In this document: positions 35,267-44,331 of the stretch, in pieces
Numbering within the stretch: position 1 is the stretch's first letter
How the letters are laid out: every line of letters begins with the position of its first letter
Position numbers and translations under genes: made by a program
The notes under the pieces: model-generated
Seen by the model: the letters and a program-made list of their open reading frames with translations, nothing else
Database searches by the model: none
Told to the model about the DNA's origin: nothing
Source of the DNA: an uncultured Campylobacterales bacterium
GTDB taxonomy: Bacteria > Campylobacterota > Campylobacteria > Campylobacterales > Arcobacteraceae
Assembly: GCA_947494995.1 (NCBI GenBank)
Contig: CANLWY010000004.1
Span: 124,001 to 188,000 of the forward strand
Direction: 5' to 3'
Length of the DNA: 64,000 nucleotides

Positions 35267-36178
35267 ATGTTTAAGATTATTTTTTTAATTTTTTTTATTA
35301 TATTCACATCTTTTGCTGCAAATATTACACCAATTCCTGAAACAATTGATTATAATTTAGAAAAAGCACTATTAGGTAAAAAGCTTTTTTTTGACACAAG
35401 ATTATCTAAAAATAACACTATTTCATGTAGTTCTTGTCATGATTTGACTTCTGGAGGAGATGATAATTTAATTTTTTCAGTTGGTAATGAAGGTAAAGTT
35501 GGAAATATAAATGCTCCAACGGTCTTAAATGCAGTTTTTAATTTTAGGCAGTTTTGGGATGGACGAGCAAAAAACTTAGAAGAACAAGTACTAGGGCCAA
35601 TAGAAAATCCAATTGAAATGGCTCACAATTTTGAATTTTTAATAAAAGAATTAAAAAGAACAGAGTATCTACAAGAATTTGGTAAAATTTATAAAGATGG
35701 TATTAGCAAAAAAAATATAGCAAATGCAATAGCAGAGTTCGAAAAAACATTAATAACTCCTAATTCAAGATTTGATGAGTATTTAAAGGGTGATAAGAAA
35801 GCAATTACGCAGTTTGAAAAAGAAGGCTATGAACTTTTTAAAAATAAAGGCTGTATTAGTTGCCATCATGGAATAAACATAGGAGGAAACCACTATAACA
35901 AGTTTGGTGCAATAGTATCAATTAACAGCAAGAATTTAGGTAGATATAATGTTACTAAAAATGAAGATGATAAGTATTATTTTAAAGTTCCTACTTTAAG
36001 AAATATTGAGCTTACATCACCATATTATCATGATGGAAGATATAATGATTTAAAAAATGCTGTCTCTACAATGTCTCAAGTTCAACTAGGACGACCTATA
36101 AAAGATGAAGAAATAGAAAAAATAGTGGCATTTCTAAAAACCTTAACAGGCAAATTAAAAATAATTGAATCGGACTAA
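35267..36178 (+). CDS. Di-haem cytochrome c peroxidase
   Basis: A 303-aa periplasmic enzyme that reduces hydrogen peroxide with cytochrome electrons. A signal peptide (IFLIFFIIFTSFAANITP) is followed by two CxxCH sites: CSSCH at residues 54-58 and CISCH at 196-200. The family stretches LSKNNTISCSSCHD, NAPTVLNAVFNFRQFWDGRA and VPTLRNIELTSPYYHDGR are present. MauG-like proteins share this fold but usually act on other targets, so peroxidase is the likelier call. The next gene starts 2 bases after its stop, so they are probably co-transcribed. Confidence 0.92.
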   Translation: MFKIIFLIFFIIFTSFAANITPIPETIDYNLEKALLGKKLFFDTRLSKNNTISCSSCHDLTSGGDDNLIFSVGNEGKVGNINAPTVLNAVFNFRQFWDGRAKNLEEQVLGPIENPIEMAHNFEFLIKELKRTEYLQEFGKIYKDGISKKNIANAIAEFEKTLITPNSRFDEYLKGDKKAITQFEKEGYELFKNKGCISCHHGINIGGNHYNKFGAIVSINSKNLGRYNVTKNEDDKYYFKVPTLRNIELTSPYYHDGRYNDLKNAVSTMSQVQLGRPIKDEEIEKIVAFLKTLTGKLKIIESD

Positions 36179-36180
36179 TT

Positions 36181-39021
36181 ATGAAAAAAATAAAAAATAT
36201 TTATAGTTTGCAACTTTTATTTTTTGCAATATTTATATCCATACTCTTTGTTTATCTATATAAAATTGCAAACAATATCAAAAATTATAATAGTTATAAA
36301 AATGATATAAGTTCAATGATGGTCTTAAACTTAAAGCTAAATAATTTTTTAGAAAAAAATGATCAGTTTATAAACTTTGATCTAATTGTAGAAAAGACCA
36401 ATAATTTTGAAGAAAGATTAGATATTCTTTTAAGAAGTAAAATAGGCGAAGAGTTTGGGGAAGAGTTTATCCCTTTAATAAAAGCAATAAGAAAAGATTA
36501 TAAAAAAAAGATAGATTTAATCGAAAGGTTTAAATCCAGACAAGCTTCAAATTTAAACTCTCTTCACTATGTATATGATTTAAATCATTATTTTAGTTCA
36601 AGAAATATAATAAGTGAAAACCTAAAACTTAAAATGAACAATACTCTTTTTATGATAATGCAACATTTTATAAATCTAAATAAAAAACGTGATGAGATTC
36701 TAGCAAATTTAAAAGATATAAAAGAGATTAATCAAACAATAGATTTAAAAAAAATTAACTTATTATATATTCACTCAAAAAAAATAATAGATAATATAGA
36801 TTATTTAGAAATCACAAAGAGGAAGAGTTTAGGACTAGATTTAAACAAAAAGCTTTTAGTTTTACACTCTCTTTTAATTAAAAAATATAATGAAAAACTT
36901 TTCTACCAGTCCATAATTGTTTCTTTTTTCTTTTTATCAATTCTTTTTGGTCTATATTTAATTTATAAGGAACAAAGGAAGACAATAAAAATAAAAAATG
37001 AATTATCTGCTTTTAGATTTGCAGTTGAAAATAGTGATAATTCTGTTGTTATAACAGATCCTGATAGAAATATTCTTTATGTGAACGATATTTTTGAAAA
37101 AAATACAGGATTTAATAAGAATGATATAAAAGGACAAAAACCAAAATTATTAAGTTCAGGAGAAACCCCTGAAAGTACCTATGTAGATTTAGATAAAAAG
37201 CTTAATGCTGGGCAAAAATGGGAAGGTGAGTTTGTAAATAGAAGAAAAGATGGCACTATTTTTTATGAAAAAGCTTCAATTGTTCCTATTATTGTTGATG
37301 ATGAATTAATAAACTATTTAGCAATAAAACTTGATATAACAAAATATATTGAACAAAATGAGAAGTTAAAACTCTCTTCGGCAGCTTTTGATAATATTCA
37401 AGAAGGAATATTAATTTGTGATAAAGATAAAAAAATCATTATATTAAATGATGCTTTATCATCATTAACTGGATATTCAAAAGAAGAGCTATTAGGAAAT
37501 AGACCAAATATTTTTAAATCAGGTCAACATGATAGAATGTTTTATAAAAAAATGTGGCTTGATATAAAAGAGAATGGTAGATGGAAAGGAAAAGTTTATG
37601 ATAAAACAAAGGATGGAGAGATTATTCCTTTTTGGTTAAACATAATAGCTTTAAAAAATAAAAGAGGAGAAGTCTCAAAATATATAGCTGTTCATACAAG
37701 TTTAAAAGAGATAATTGATACACAAAAGAAGGCTGAGTTTTTAGCATATCATGATAGTTTAACTTCTCTTCCCAATAGGGTTAAGCTAGAAGAAGATTTA
37801 AATTATTTGATAAAGTTAGCAAAAAGAAATGCTCTTAATTTATTTGTCCTTTTTATAGATCTTGATAGATTTAAAATTATTAATGATACGTTAGGACATA
37901 ATATTGGAGACGAATTATTAAAAATTGTATCTTCAAGGATAAAAAAGAATTTAAGACAAAGTGATATCCTTGCTAGAATGGGTGGTGATGAATTTATTGT
38001 TGTTTTAGATTCTATTCGTGATAAAAAATCAGCAGGGTATGTTTGTGAAAAAATTTTAAAGGTGATAAAAGAGCCAATAGTTATTGAAAACAATACACTT
38101 AATACAAGTGCAAGTATTGGTATTGCAATGTATCCAAATGATGGAGAAAATTATGAAACTCTTATTAAAAATGCTGATACTGCAATGTATCATGCAAAAG
38201 ATTTAGGAAAGAATAATTTTCAATACTATGATGCTCAATTATCGTTGGATGTTCATGAGCAGTTAAAGATTGAACAAGCATTAAAAGAAGTGGTTAAAAG
38301 AAATGAACTTTTTTTAAATTATCAACCACAATATGATTTAAATGAAAAGAATATTCACGGTTTTGAGGCCTTAGTAAGATGGATACATCCAGAATTTGGG
38401 TATGTTCCTCCTGATAAGTTTATCCCTATTGCTGAGGATACTGGAAGTATAATAGAGATAGGTAAGTTTATTTTTGAAACAGCTTGCAGAGATTTTGTTA
38501 AATTTAAAGAGTTAAACAAAGAGTTGAAATATATTGCTATAAATATCTCTAGTATTCAATTTAAAGATAGTGAGTTTGTTTCAGACCTTATAGCTATTAT
38601 TAATAAATACAATCTTAAAGCAAATGAAGTTGAACTAGAAGTAACAGAGCGTTATATTATGGAGTTCTCTCAATCAAATATGAATACTATAAACTCTTTA
38701 AAAGAGTTAGGATTTAGGTTTTCTATAGATGATTTTGGTACAGGATACTCTTCTCTAAGTTATTTAACAAAACTTCCAATCAATGTTATAAAAGTAGATA
38801 AAGCCTTTATTGATAGGACTCCCCATGATAATAATAATGTTCAGATAGCTAAAGCAATAGTTGCACTAGCAAAAAGTTTGGATTATAGTGTAGTTGCTGA
38901 AGGCATAGAGGATATAGAACAAGAAGAGTTTTTAAAAAATCTAAAGTGTGATATGGGACAAGGATATCTCTTCTCAAAACCATTAGACTTTGATGGAATA
39001 ATAAAGTTTTTGAAGAGATAG
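36181..39021 (+). CDS. Membrane PAS-PAS-GGDEF-EAL c-di-GMP protein
   Basis: A 946-aa protein: a helix at about residues 8-27, a helical periplasmic region, a second helix near 242-262, two PAS domains (about 275-395 and 400-515), then GGDEF and EAL. The GGDEF motif is intact at 601-605 and an RxxD I-site (RQSD) precedes it, so product inhibition is expected. The EAL motif is canonical (FEALVRW), with DDFGTGYSSL and VIKVDKAF retained. It follows the peroxidase gene by 2 bases, which may link peroxide or redox state to c-di-GMP output. Confidence 0.93.
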   Translation: MKKIKNIYSLQLLFFAIFISILFVYLYKIANNIKNYNSYKNDISSMMVLNLKLNNFLEKNDQFINFDLIVEKTNNFEERLDILLRSKIGEEFGEEFIPLIKAIRKDYKKKIDLIERFKSRQASNLNSLHYVYDLNHYFSSRNIISENLKLKMNNTLFMIMQHFINLNKKRDEILANLKDIKEINQTIDLKKINLLYIHSKKIIDNIDYLEITKRKSLGLDLNKKLLVLHSLLIKKYNEKLFYQSIIVSFFFLSILFGLYLIYKEQRKTIKIKNELSAFRFAVENSDNSVVITDPDRNILYVNDIFEKNTGFNKNDIKGQKPKLLSSGETPESTYVDLDKKLNAGQKWEGEFVNRRKDGTIFYEKASIVPIIVDDELINYLAIKLDITKYIEQNEKLKLSSAAFDNIQEGILICDKDKKIIILNDALSSLTGYSKEELLGNRPNIFKSGQHDRMFYKKMWLDIKENGRWKGKVYDKTKDGEIIPFWLNIIALKNKRGEVSKYIAVHTSLKEIIDTQKKAEFLAYHDSLTSLPNRVKLEEDLNYLIKLAKRNALNLFVLFIDLDRFKIINDTLGHNIGDELLKIVSSRIKKNLRQSDILARMGGDEFIVVLDSIRDKKSAGYVCEKILKVIKEPIVIENNTLNTSASIGIAMYPNDGENYETLIKNADTAMYHAKDLGKNNFQYYDAQLSLDVHEQLKIEQALKEVVKRNELFLNYQPQYDLNEKNIHGFEALVRWIHPEFGYVPPDKFIPIAEDTGSIIEIGKFIFETACRDFVKFKELNKELKYIAINISSIQFKDSEFVSDLIAIINKYNLKANEVELEVTERYIMEFSQSNMNTINSLKELGFRFSIDDFGTGYSSLSYLTKLPINVIKVDKAFIDRTPHDNNNVQIAKAIVALAKSLDYSVVAEGIEDIEQEEFLKNLKCDMGQGYLFSKPLDFDGIIKFLKR

Positions 39022-39026
39022 AGGTG

Positions 39027-39329
39027 TTACTTCTTTTTACCTTCTGGAATATATTTAAAAAACAGGTATAAAACTGCAAGCATTATAATGATTGTAACAA
39101 CTGACATAACACTTAATTCTACTTCTGGACCTGCTCCTCTTTGGTAGTTTTTAGGCATAAATAAAAACATCGATGATAGTAACATAAATGATGAAGTGAC
39201 TATTGCAATTAAGTGTGCAAATACCATGTGAAACTTTGTAATATAAAAATCTTTAACCATTTTCCAAGTTAAAACTGCTGCGGTTAAAACAATAATTAGA
39301 ACAATGATTTTATCATAATTTGGCTCCAT
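39027..39329 (-). CDS. 100-aa three-helix membrane protein
   Basis: A small hydrophobic protein with membrane segments at about residues 7-24, 37-58 and 72-91 and a lysine-rich end (EGKKK), which suggests a cytoplasmic C-terminus. AGGAGTCTC precedes the ATG in the reverse orientation. It converges on the GGDEF-EAL gene and diverges from the histidine kinase gene. No family is recognised. Confidence 0.72.
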   Translation of the reverse strand: MEPNYDKIIVLIIVLTAAVLTWKMVKDFYITKFHMVFAHLIAIVTSSFMLLSSMFLFMPKNYQRGAGPEVELSVMSVVTIIIMLAVLYLFFKYIPEGKKK

Positions 39330-39469
39330 GAGACTCCTTTAAATAAACGCATAGTATTTTAGTAAAATTAACTTAAAAACTACTCAACTTAATTTATTAA
39401 ATAGAGTTTAAACTCTCTTGAAAAATAAATTAAATATAATATTATATGATTATTAATTAGGAGTTTTCT

Positions 39470-42100
39470 GTGGGAAATAGCAATGAACGTAAGCTTTTAC
39501 AGATAGTAAAATATACTCCTGCAATAATTATCTTACTCTCTAGTATAATGATCACGTCCTTTTTATATGATCAATATTCAAAAAGTTTAGAACTTAGAAA
39601 AAATAAAAGTAGAATAGAGTTTATAAATAGACAAAAACGACTTATAAAAGAGTATGTAAATACAGTCTATGGACATATGAATGCGATTGATAAAAGTATT
39701 AATGAAAAGATTGATAAATTTATTAATCAAAATGTAATAAATGCACATAAAATAGCAACTACTCTTTATGAAAAATATAAAGATACAAAGACGCAAGAAG
39801 AGATTAAAGAGATAATTGCAACAGCCTTGAAAGAAATAAGATTTCAAAATGGGGAATCTTATATAATAACAGTTGCTTTAGATGGAGAAATAATTGTTCA
39901 TCCTACAGCTCCTTTAGGAATGAATGTATTTGCTCAACATAAACAAAAGGGTATTAGTGAACTATATTTAAGGGTTTTTGAAAAATTAAAGATAAAAAAT
40001 GATTATTACACTTTTTGGTATTGGAAAAAAATTGAGAGTAAAAAGCACTTAAAAAAAGTTGGTTACTTTAAGCTTTTTAAACCTTATAATTGGGCAATAG
40101 GAACGGGAGTTTATGTAAAAGATATTGAAGATAGTTTGAAGAGAAAAATAATTGATGAGGTTTCTGCCATTAGGTTTAATGAAGGAAGAAGCTTTATTGC
40201 AATAATTGATTTAGAAGATTATACTTTACTCACCCATGAAATTAAAGAGTTTATAGGTAAAAATACTCTAAATATAATTAGCGATCCCTTGAAAATTAAA
40301 GAGTATAAGGAGATTTTGAAAAAAGGAGAAGGGTATTTAACATTTTTTTATAATGAAAGAAATGAAAATATTACAGTTTACATAAAAACTTTTCCTAAAT
40401 GGAATTATGCAATTGCAACTTCATTTTCAAATACAGAGATAGAGGAGATAATAAAAGAGAAAGAAAAAGTTGAAGAAGAAGAGTTTCTTTCTGCTATAAA
40501 CACACTTTTTATAATCTCTGCACTGTTTACTATTATCCTTTTATTGTTTTCAACATATATATCAAGAGTTTTAGAAAAAATGTTTTTAGCATATAAAAAA
40601 CAAGTAAAAATTGAGAGTGAGAAGAAATTAAAAGAGGTTATAGATAAAGAGTCTCAATACAATGATCTTTTTACAAAAAATAAGATGATTCAACTTTTGA
40701 TTGATCCTGAGAGTCTATTGATCTTAGATATAAATGAAGCTGCAATAAATTTTTATGGGTATACAAAAGAAGAGTTTGAAAAATTAAAAATTAGTGATTT
40801 AAATACTCTTTCAGAAGAGCAAATAAGAGCAGAGATTCAAAGAGCAACTTCTATGAAAAATGACTATTTTGAGTTTAAACATAGATTAAAGAGTGGAGAA
40901 GAAAAAGATGTAAAAGTACATTCAATTCCAGCTACTTTTAAAAATAAAAAAGTTTTATGCTCTACAATTGAAGATATTACTAATCAACTTCAGACAAAAT
41001 ATGAACTTATAAAATCAAAACAAATTTATGAAAACATGTTTAAATTGACAAATGTAGGAATGTTTGTAACTAAAGCAGATTTAAAAGTTGTTGATGTAAA
41101 TAAGAAATTTTTAGATATGTTAGGATATTCAAAAGAGGAAGTTCTTAAATTAGATATGTATGGAATTACTTATGAAGGAGATTATAATAATTCTGCTGAA
41201 AAATATAAAAAGGCTTTAAATAAAGAGATAGATAGTTTTATTTTAGAAAAGAAGTATCAAAAAAAAGATGGTTCTTTATTTGATGCGATATTATCTTCAA
41301 AAATGGTACGTGATGAAAATGGAGAACTACTATATGCTTTAGGAACAGTACTTGATGTAACAGAGTTTAAGAAAAAAGATACACTTCTTCTTCAGCAAAG
41401 TAAAATGGCTTCTATGGGAGAGATGTTAAGTAATATAGCCCATCAATGGAGACAACCATTATCTTTAATATCAACTCTTTCAAGTGGTTCAAAACTACAG
41501 AAAGAATTAGGGCTTTTAACTAAAGACAAAGAGATTGAAGCTTTTGAAAAGATTATTGAAGTTACACTACACTTATCAAATACAATTGAAGATTTTAGAA
41601 CCTTTTTTCAACCAGATAGAAGACAAGAAGAATTTTCTACGAGTGAATTATATGAAAAAGTATTAAAACTTATAGAAGCAAAGTTTAAAAATAGTGGGAT
41701 TCAAATCATAACAAATATTGAAGAGATAATGTTAGACTCTTATATGAATAATTTACTTCAAGTAGTATTGAATATTTTTCTAAATGCTTTTGATGCTTTT
41801 GAAAATTTAAGTGACAGAAAATTAATATTTTTTGAAATCTATAGAAAAGGCCAAAAAGTTATTTTTGAAATAAAAGATAATGCAGGTGGAATTGAAGAGT
41901 CTATAATAGACAGAGTTTTTGAACCATATTTTACTACAAAACATCAGTTTAATGGAACAGGAATTGGACTTTATATGAGTGAAGAAATTGTAAAAAGACA
42001 TCTTGATGGGAAAATAACAGTAGAAAATGAAAAATTTATTTATGAAGATAAGAGTTATACAGGAGCAAAGTTTATAATTGAATTGGATATTGAATATTGA
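39470..42100 (+). CDS. Cache-PAS-PAS sensor histidine kinase, orphan
   Basis: An 876-aa kinase: first helix at about residues 13-31, tandem Cache sensor domains in the periplasm (YIITVALDGEIIVHPTAPLG and YWAIGTGVY-like segments are typical), second helix near 343-363, two PAS domains, then HisKA and HATPase. The phospho-acceptor is H658 in IAHQWRQPLSLIS. The ATP lid reads DNAGGIEESI with FEPYFTTK and GTGIGLYMSEEI. It starts at GTG with a TAGGAG site. No response regulator is adjacent. The next gene, 29 bases on, is glycerate kinase. Confidence 0.92.
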   Translation: MGNSNERKLLQIVKYTPAIIILLSSIMITSFLYDQYSKSLELRKNKSRIEFINRQKRLIKEYVNTVYGHMNAIDKSINEKIDKFINQNVINAHKIATTLYEKYKDTKTQEEIKEIIATALKEIRFQNGESYIITVALDGEIIVHPTAPLGMNVFAQHKQKGISELYLRVFEKLKIKNDYYTFWYWKKIESKKHLKKVGYFKLFKPYNWAIGTGVYVKDIEDSLKRKIIDEVSAIRFNEGRSFIAIIDLEDYTLLTHEIKEFIGKNTLNIISDPLKIKEYKEILKKGEGYLTFFYNERNENITVYIKTFPKWNYAIATSFSNTEIEEIIKEKEKVEEEEFLSAINTLFIISALFTIILLLFSTYISRVLEKMFLAYKKQVKIESEKKLKEVIDKESQYNDLFTKNKMIQLLIDPESLLILDINEAAINFYGYTKEEFEKLKISDLNTLSEEQIRAEIQRATSMKNDYFEFKHRLKSGEEKDVKVHSIPATFKNKKVLCSTIEDITNQLQTKYELIKSKQIYENMFKLTNVGMFVTKADLKVVDVNKKFLDMLGYSKEEVLKLDMYGITYEGDYNNSAEKYKKALNKEIDSFILEKKYQKKDGSLFDAILSSKMVRDENGELLYALGTVLDVTEFKKKDTLLLQQSKMASMGEMLSNIAHQWRQPLSLISTLSSGSKLQKELGLLTKDKEIEAFEKIIEVTLHLSNTIEDFRTFFQPDRRQEEFSTSELYEKVLKLIEAKFKNSGIQIITNIEEIMLDSYMNNLLQVVLNIFLNAFDAFENLSDRKLIFFEIYRKGQKVIFEIKDNAGGIEESIIDRVFEPYFTTKHQFNGTGIGLYMSEEIVKRHLDGKITVENEKFIYEDKSYTGAKFIIELDIEY

Positions 42101-42129
42101 TTTTCAAAATATGGGTACAAAGGTAGAGG

Positions 42130-43284
42130 ATGTCTAAAGAAAAGCTAGAAAAAGTATTTAATATAGCATTGAATAAGGTAAAAGCAAAATCGCTTATTAA
42201 AGATAATATCTTTTTAGAAAAAGATATTTTAACTGTTGTAGATGAAAAAATAGATTTAAACAAAATTGATAATTTTTATATCTTTGGTGTAGGAAAAGCT
42301 GCTTTTTCTATGGCTAAAGAGTGTGAAAATATAATTGACAAAAGAATTAAAGATGGTTTTATAGTTTCTTATACAAAAGGAAAACTCAATTTTCTTGAAC
42401 ATTTTACTTCAACACATCCAGAAGTTACGAAAAAAAGTATTAAAGCTGCAAAGAAACTTTTAGATAGTGTTTCTAAATTAAAGAAAAATGACTATTTTAT
42501 TTTTCTTCTTTCTGGTGGTGCTTCTGCAATGATTGAAAAACCAATAAAAGGCTTAAGTTTGGAAGAGTTTACCAAAGCTTCATCAGCTTTATTAACTTCA
42601 GGGATTGATATAAAAGCATTAAATACTATAAGAAAATCAATCTCAAATATTAAAGGTGGAAAGTTAGCTGATGCTATTAAAGCAGAAGGAAAAGTACTTG
42701 TCTTAAGTGATGTGATTGGAGATGATTTAAATATTATTGGGTCGGCTCCTATGAATAATGGCAGATTCAAACATTATGTTATAGGAAATAATAAGATTGC
42801 TTTAAAAGAGGCAGAAAAATATTGTAAAAACAAGTATAAAGTTTCAAAAATAGTAACTACCTCATTGCAGATGAGTTCAAAAGAAGCATCTTGTTATATA
42901 AGTGAAAAAATTGAAGAGTATGACAAGAAATATAAAAGTTTTGCACTTTTATTTGGAGGAGAGACCACAACTATTGTAAAAAAAGGTGGTGGTTACGGAG
43001 GAAGAAACCAAGAGTTGGCATTAAGACTTCTTCTTGAAAATAAACCAAATAAAAAAATCTCTATTTTATGTGCTGGAAGTGATGGTATAGATGGAAGATC
43101 TGATGCGACAGGAGCTTTTATAGATTTTAAAATTTATCAAGAGATTGAGAAAAAGAGTTTAAACCCAAAAGTATATTTAGATAATAGTGATAGTAATACA
43201 TTTTTTAAGTTACTTAACTATGATTTAACAACAGGTATTACAGGTACAAATGTAATGGATTTTATAATAGTTTTAAAAGATTAA
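42130..43284 (+). CDS. Glycerate 2-kinase, MOFRL family
   Basis: A 384-aa GckA/TtuD-type kinase that phosphorylates glycerate to 2-phosphoglycerate. It has the N-terminal GVGKAAFSMAKE, then FLLSGGASAMIEKP (phosphate-binding loop), then a C-terminal MOFRL domain with LFGGETTTIVKKGGGYGGRN and ILCAGSDGIDGRSDATGAF, all standard. It precedes galU and pgi, so the stretch 42-46 kb groups entry of glycerate carbon with hexose-phosphate chemistry. Confidence 0.9.
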   Translation: MSKEKLEKVFNIALNKVKAKSLIKDNIFLEKDILTVVDEKIDLNKIDNFYIFGVGKAAFSMAKECENIIDKRIKDGFIVSYTKGKLNFLEHFTSTHPEVTKKSIKAAKKLLDSVSKLKKNDYFIFLLSGGASAMIEKPIKGLSLEEFTKASSALLTSGIDIKALNTIRKSISNIKGGKLADAIKAEGKVLVLSDVIGDDLNIIGSAPMNNGRFKHYVIGNNKIALKEAEKYCKNKYKVSKIVTTSLQMSSKEASCYISEKIEEYDKKYKSFALLFGGETTTIVKKGGGYGGRNQELALRLLLENKPNKKISILCAGSDGIDGRSDATGAFIDFKIYQEIEKKSLNPKVYLDNSDSNTFFKLLNYDLTTGITGTNVMDFIIVLKD

Positions 43285-43450
43285 AGCAGTTATAAAAAGA
43301 GAAAAGTATAATACGAAAGTATTTACTTAACAAAGAGTAAAAAGTAAAGATTTTTTATACATTAAATGATAATATAGTGTAATTATTTTGTGGTACACTA
43401 ATTTTAAATTGCATTAAAATAAAACTAACCAAAAAGAAGGGACAAAAAGA

Positions 43451-44287
43451 ATGATAAAAAGATGCCTATTTCCAGCAGCAGGATATGGAACAAGGTTTTT
43501 GCCAGCAACAAAAGCGATGCCAAAAGAGATGTTGCCAATATTGACAAAACCATTGATACAATATGGAGTAGAAGAAGCTATGGAAGCAGGATGTGATATT
43601 ATGGCAATAATCACAGGACGAGGTAAAAGAGCAATAACAGATCACTTTGATATCTCATATGAACTAGAACACCAAATACAAGGTTCATCAAAAGAGTCAA
43701 TGTTAACAGATATAAGAAATATAATAGATAAATGTACCTTCACATATACAAGACAAAATGAGATGAAAGGTCTAGGAGATGCAATTTATAAAGGGAAAGT
43801 ACTAGTAGGATCGTCAGCTCCTTTTGCAGTAGTACTAGCAGATGATTTATGTGTAAACCCAGATGGAGATGGAATCTTAACTCAAATGGTAAAACTGTAT
43901 GAGAAATATAAATGCTGTATAGTAGCCACAATGGAAGTACCAAAAGAAGAAGTGCATAAATATGGAGTAATAGAAGGTAAAGCTATGGAAGATGGAGTAT
44001 TTATGGTTTCAAATATGATAGAGAAACCAGATAATGATAAAGCACCATCAAACTTAGCAGTAATAGGAAGATATATCTTAACTCCAGATATTTTTGAAAT
44101 GATACAAAATACAAAACCAGGGAAGAATGGAGAACTACAAATAACAGATGCTCTATGTAGTCAAGCAAAAAAAGGAATGGTACTAGCATATAAGTTCAAA
44201 GGTAAAAGGTTTGATTGTGGTTCTGTAGATGGATTTGTTGAAGCCACTAACTATTTTTATGAGTTAGAGAAGAAAAAAGAAGAGTAG
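43451..44287 (+). CDS. galU: GalU, UTP-glucose-1-phosphate uridylyltransferase
   Basis: GalU makes UDP-glucose for surface polysaccharide. The N-terminus LFPAAGYGTRFLPATKAMPK followed by EMLPI is diagnostic, with EKPDNDKAPSNLAVIGRYIL later. 278 aa is normal. AGAAGGGAC precedes the ATG. Codon choice is unlike its neighbours: isoleucine is mostly ATA, valine mostly GTA, leucine often CTA or TTG, and A-ending codons dominate the four-fold boxes. This could reflect a different recent history for this gene. Confidence 0.95.
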   Translation: MIKRCLFPAAGYGTRFLPATKAMPKEMLPILTKPLIQYGVEEAMEAGCDIMAIITGRGKRAITDHFDISYELEHQIQGSSKESMLTDIRNIIDKCTFTYTRQNEMKGLGDAIYKGKVLVGSSAPFAVVLADDLCVNPDGDGILTQMVKLYEKYKCCIVATMEVPKEEVHKYGVIEGKAMEDGVFMVSNMIEKPDNDKAPSNLAVIGRYILTPDIFEMIQNTKPGKNGELQITDALCSQAKKGMVLAYKFKGKRFDCGSVDGFVEATNYFYELEKKKEE

Positions 44288-44331
44288 TCAAATAAAGAAA
44301 TAGATAAGTATTGTATAAACAAGGGTTTAAT

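Noticed and set aside
44311-44331. TTG start for Pgi with seven extra residues
   Set aside because: The ATG at 44332 has an AAGGG site at good spacing and the TTG does not.
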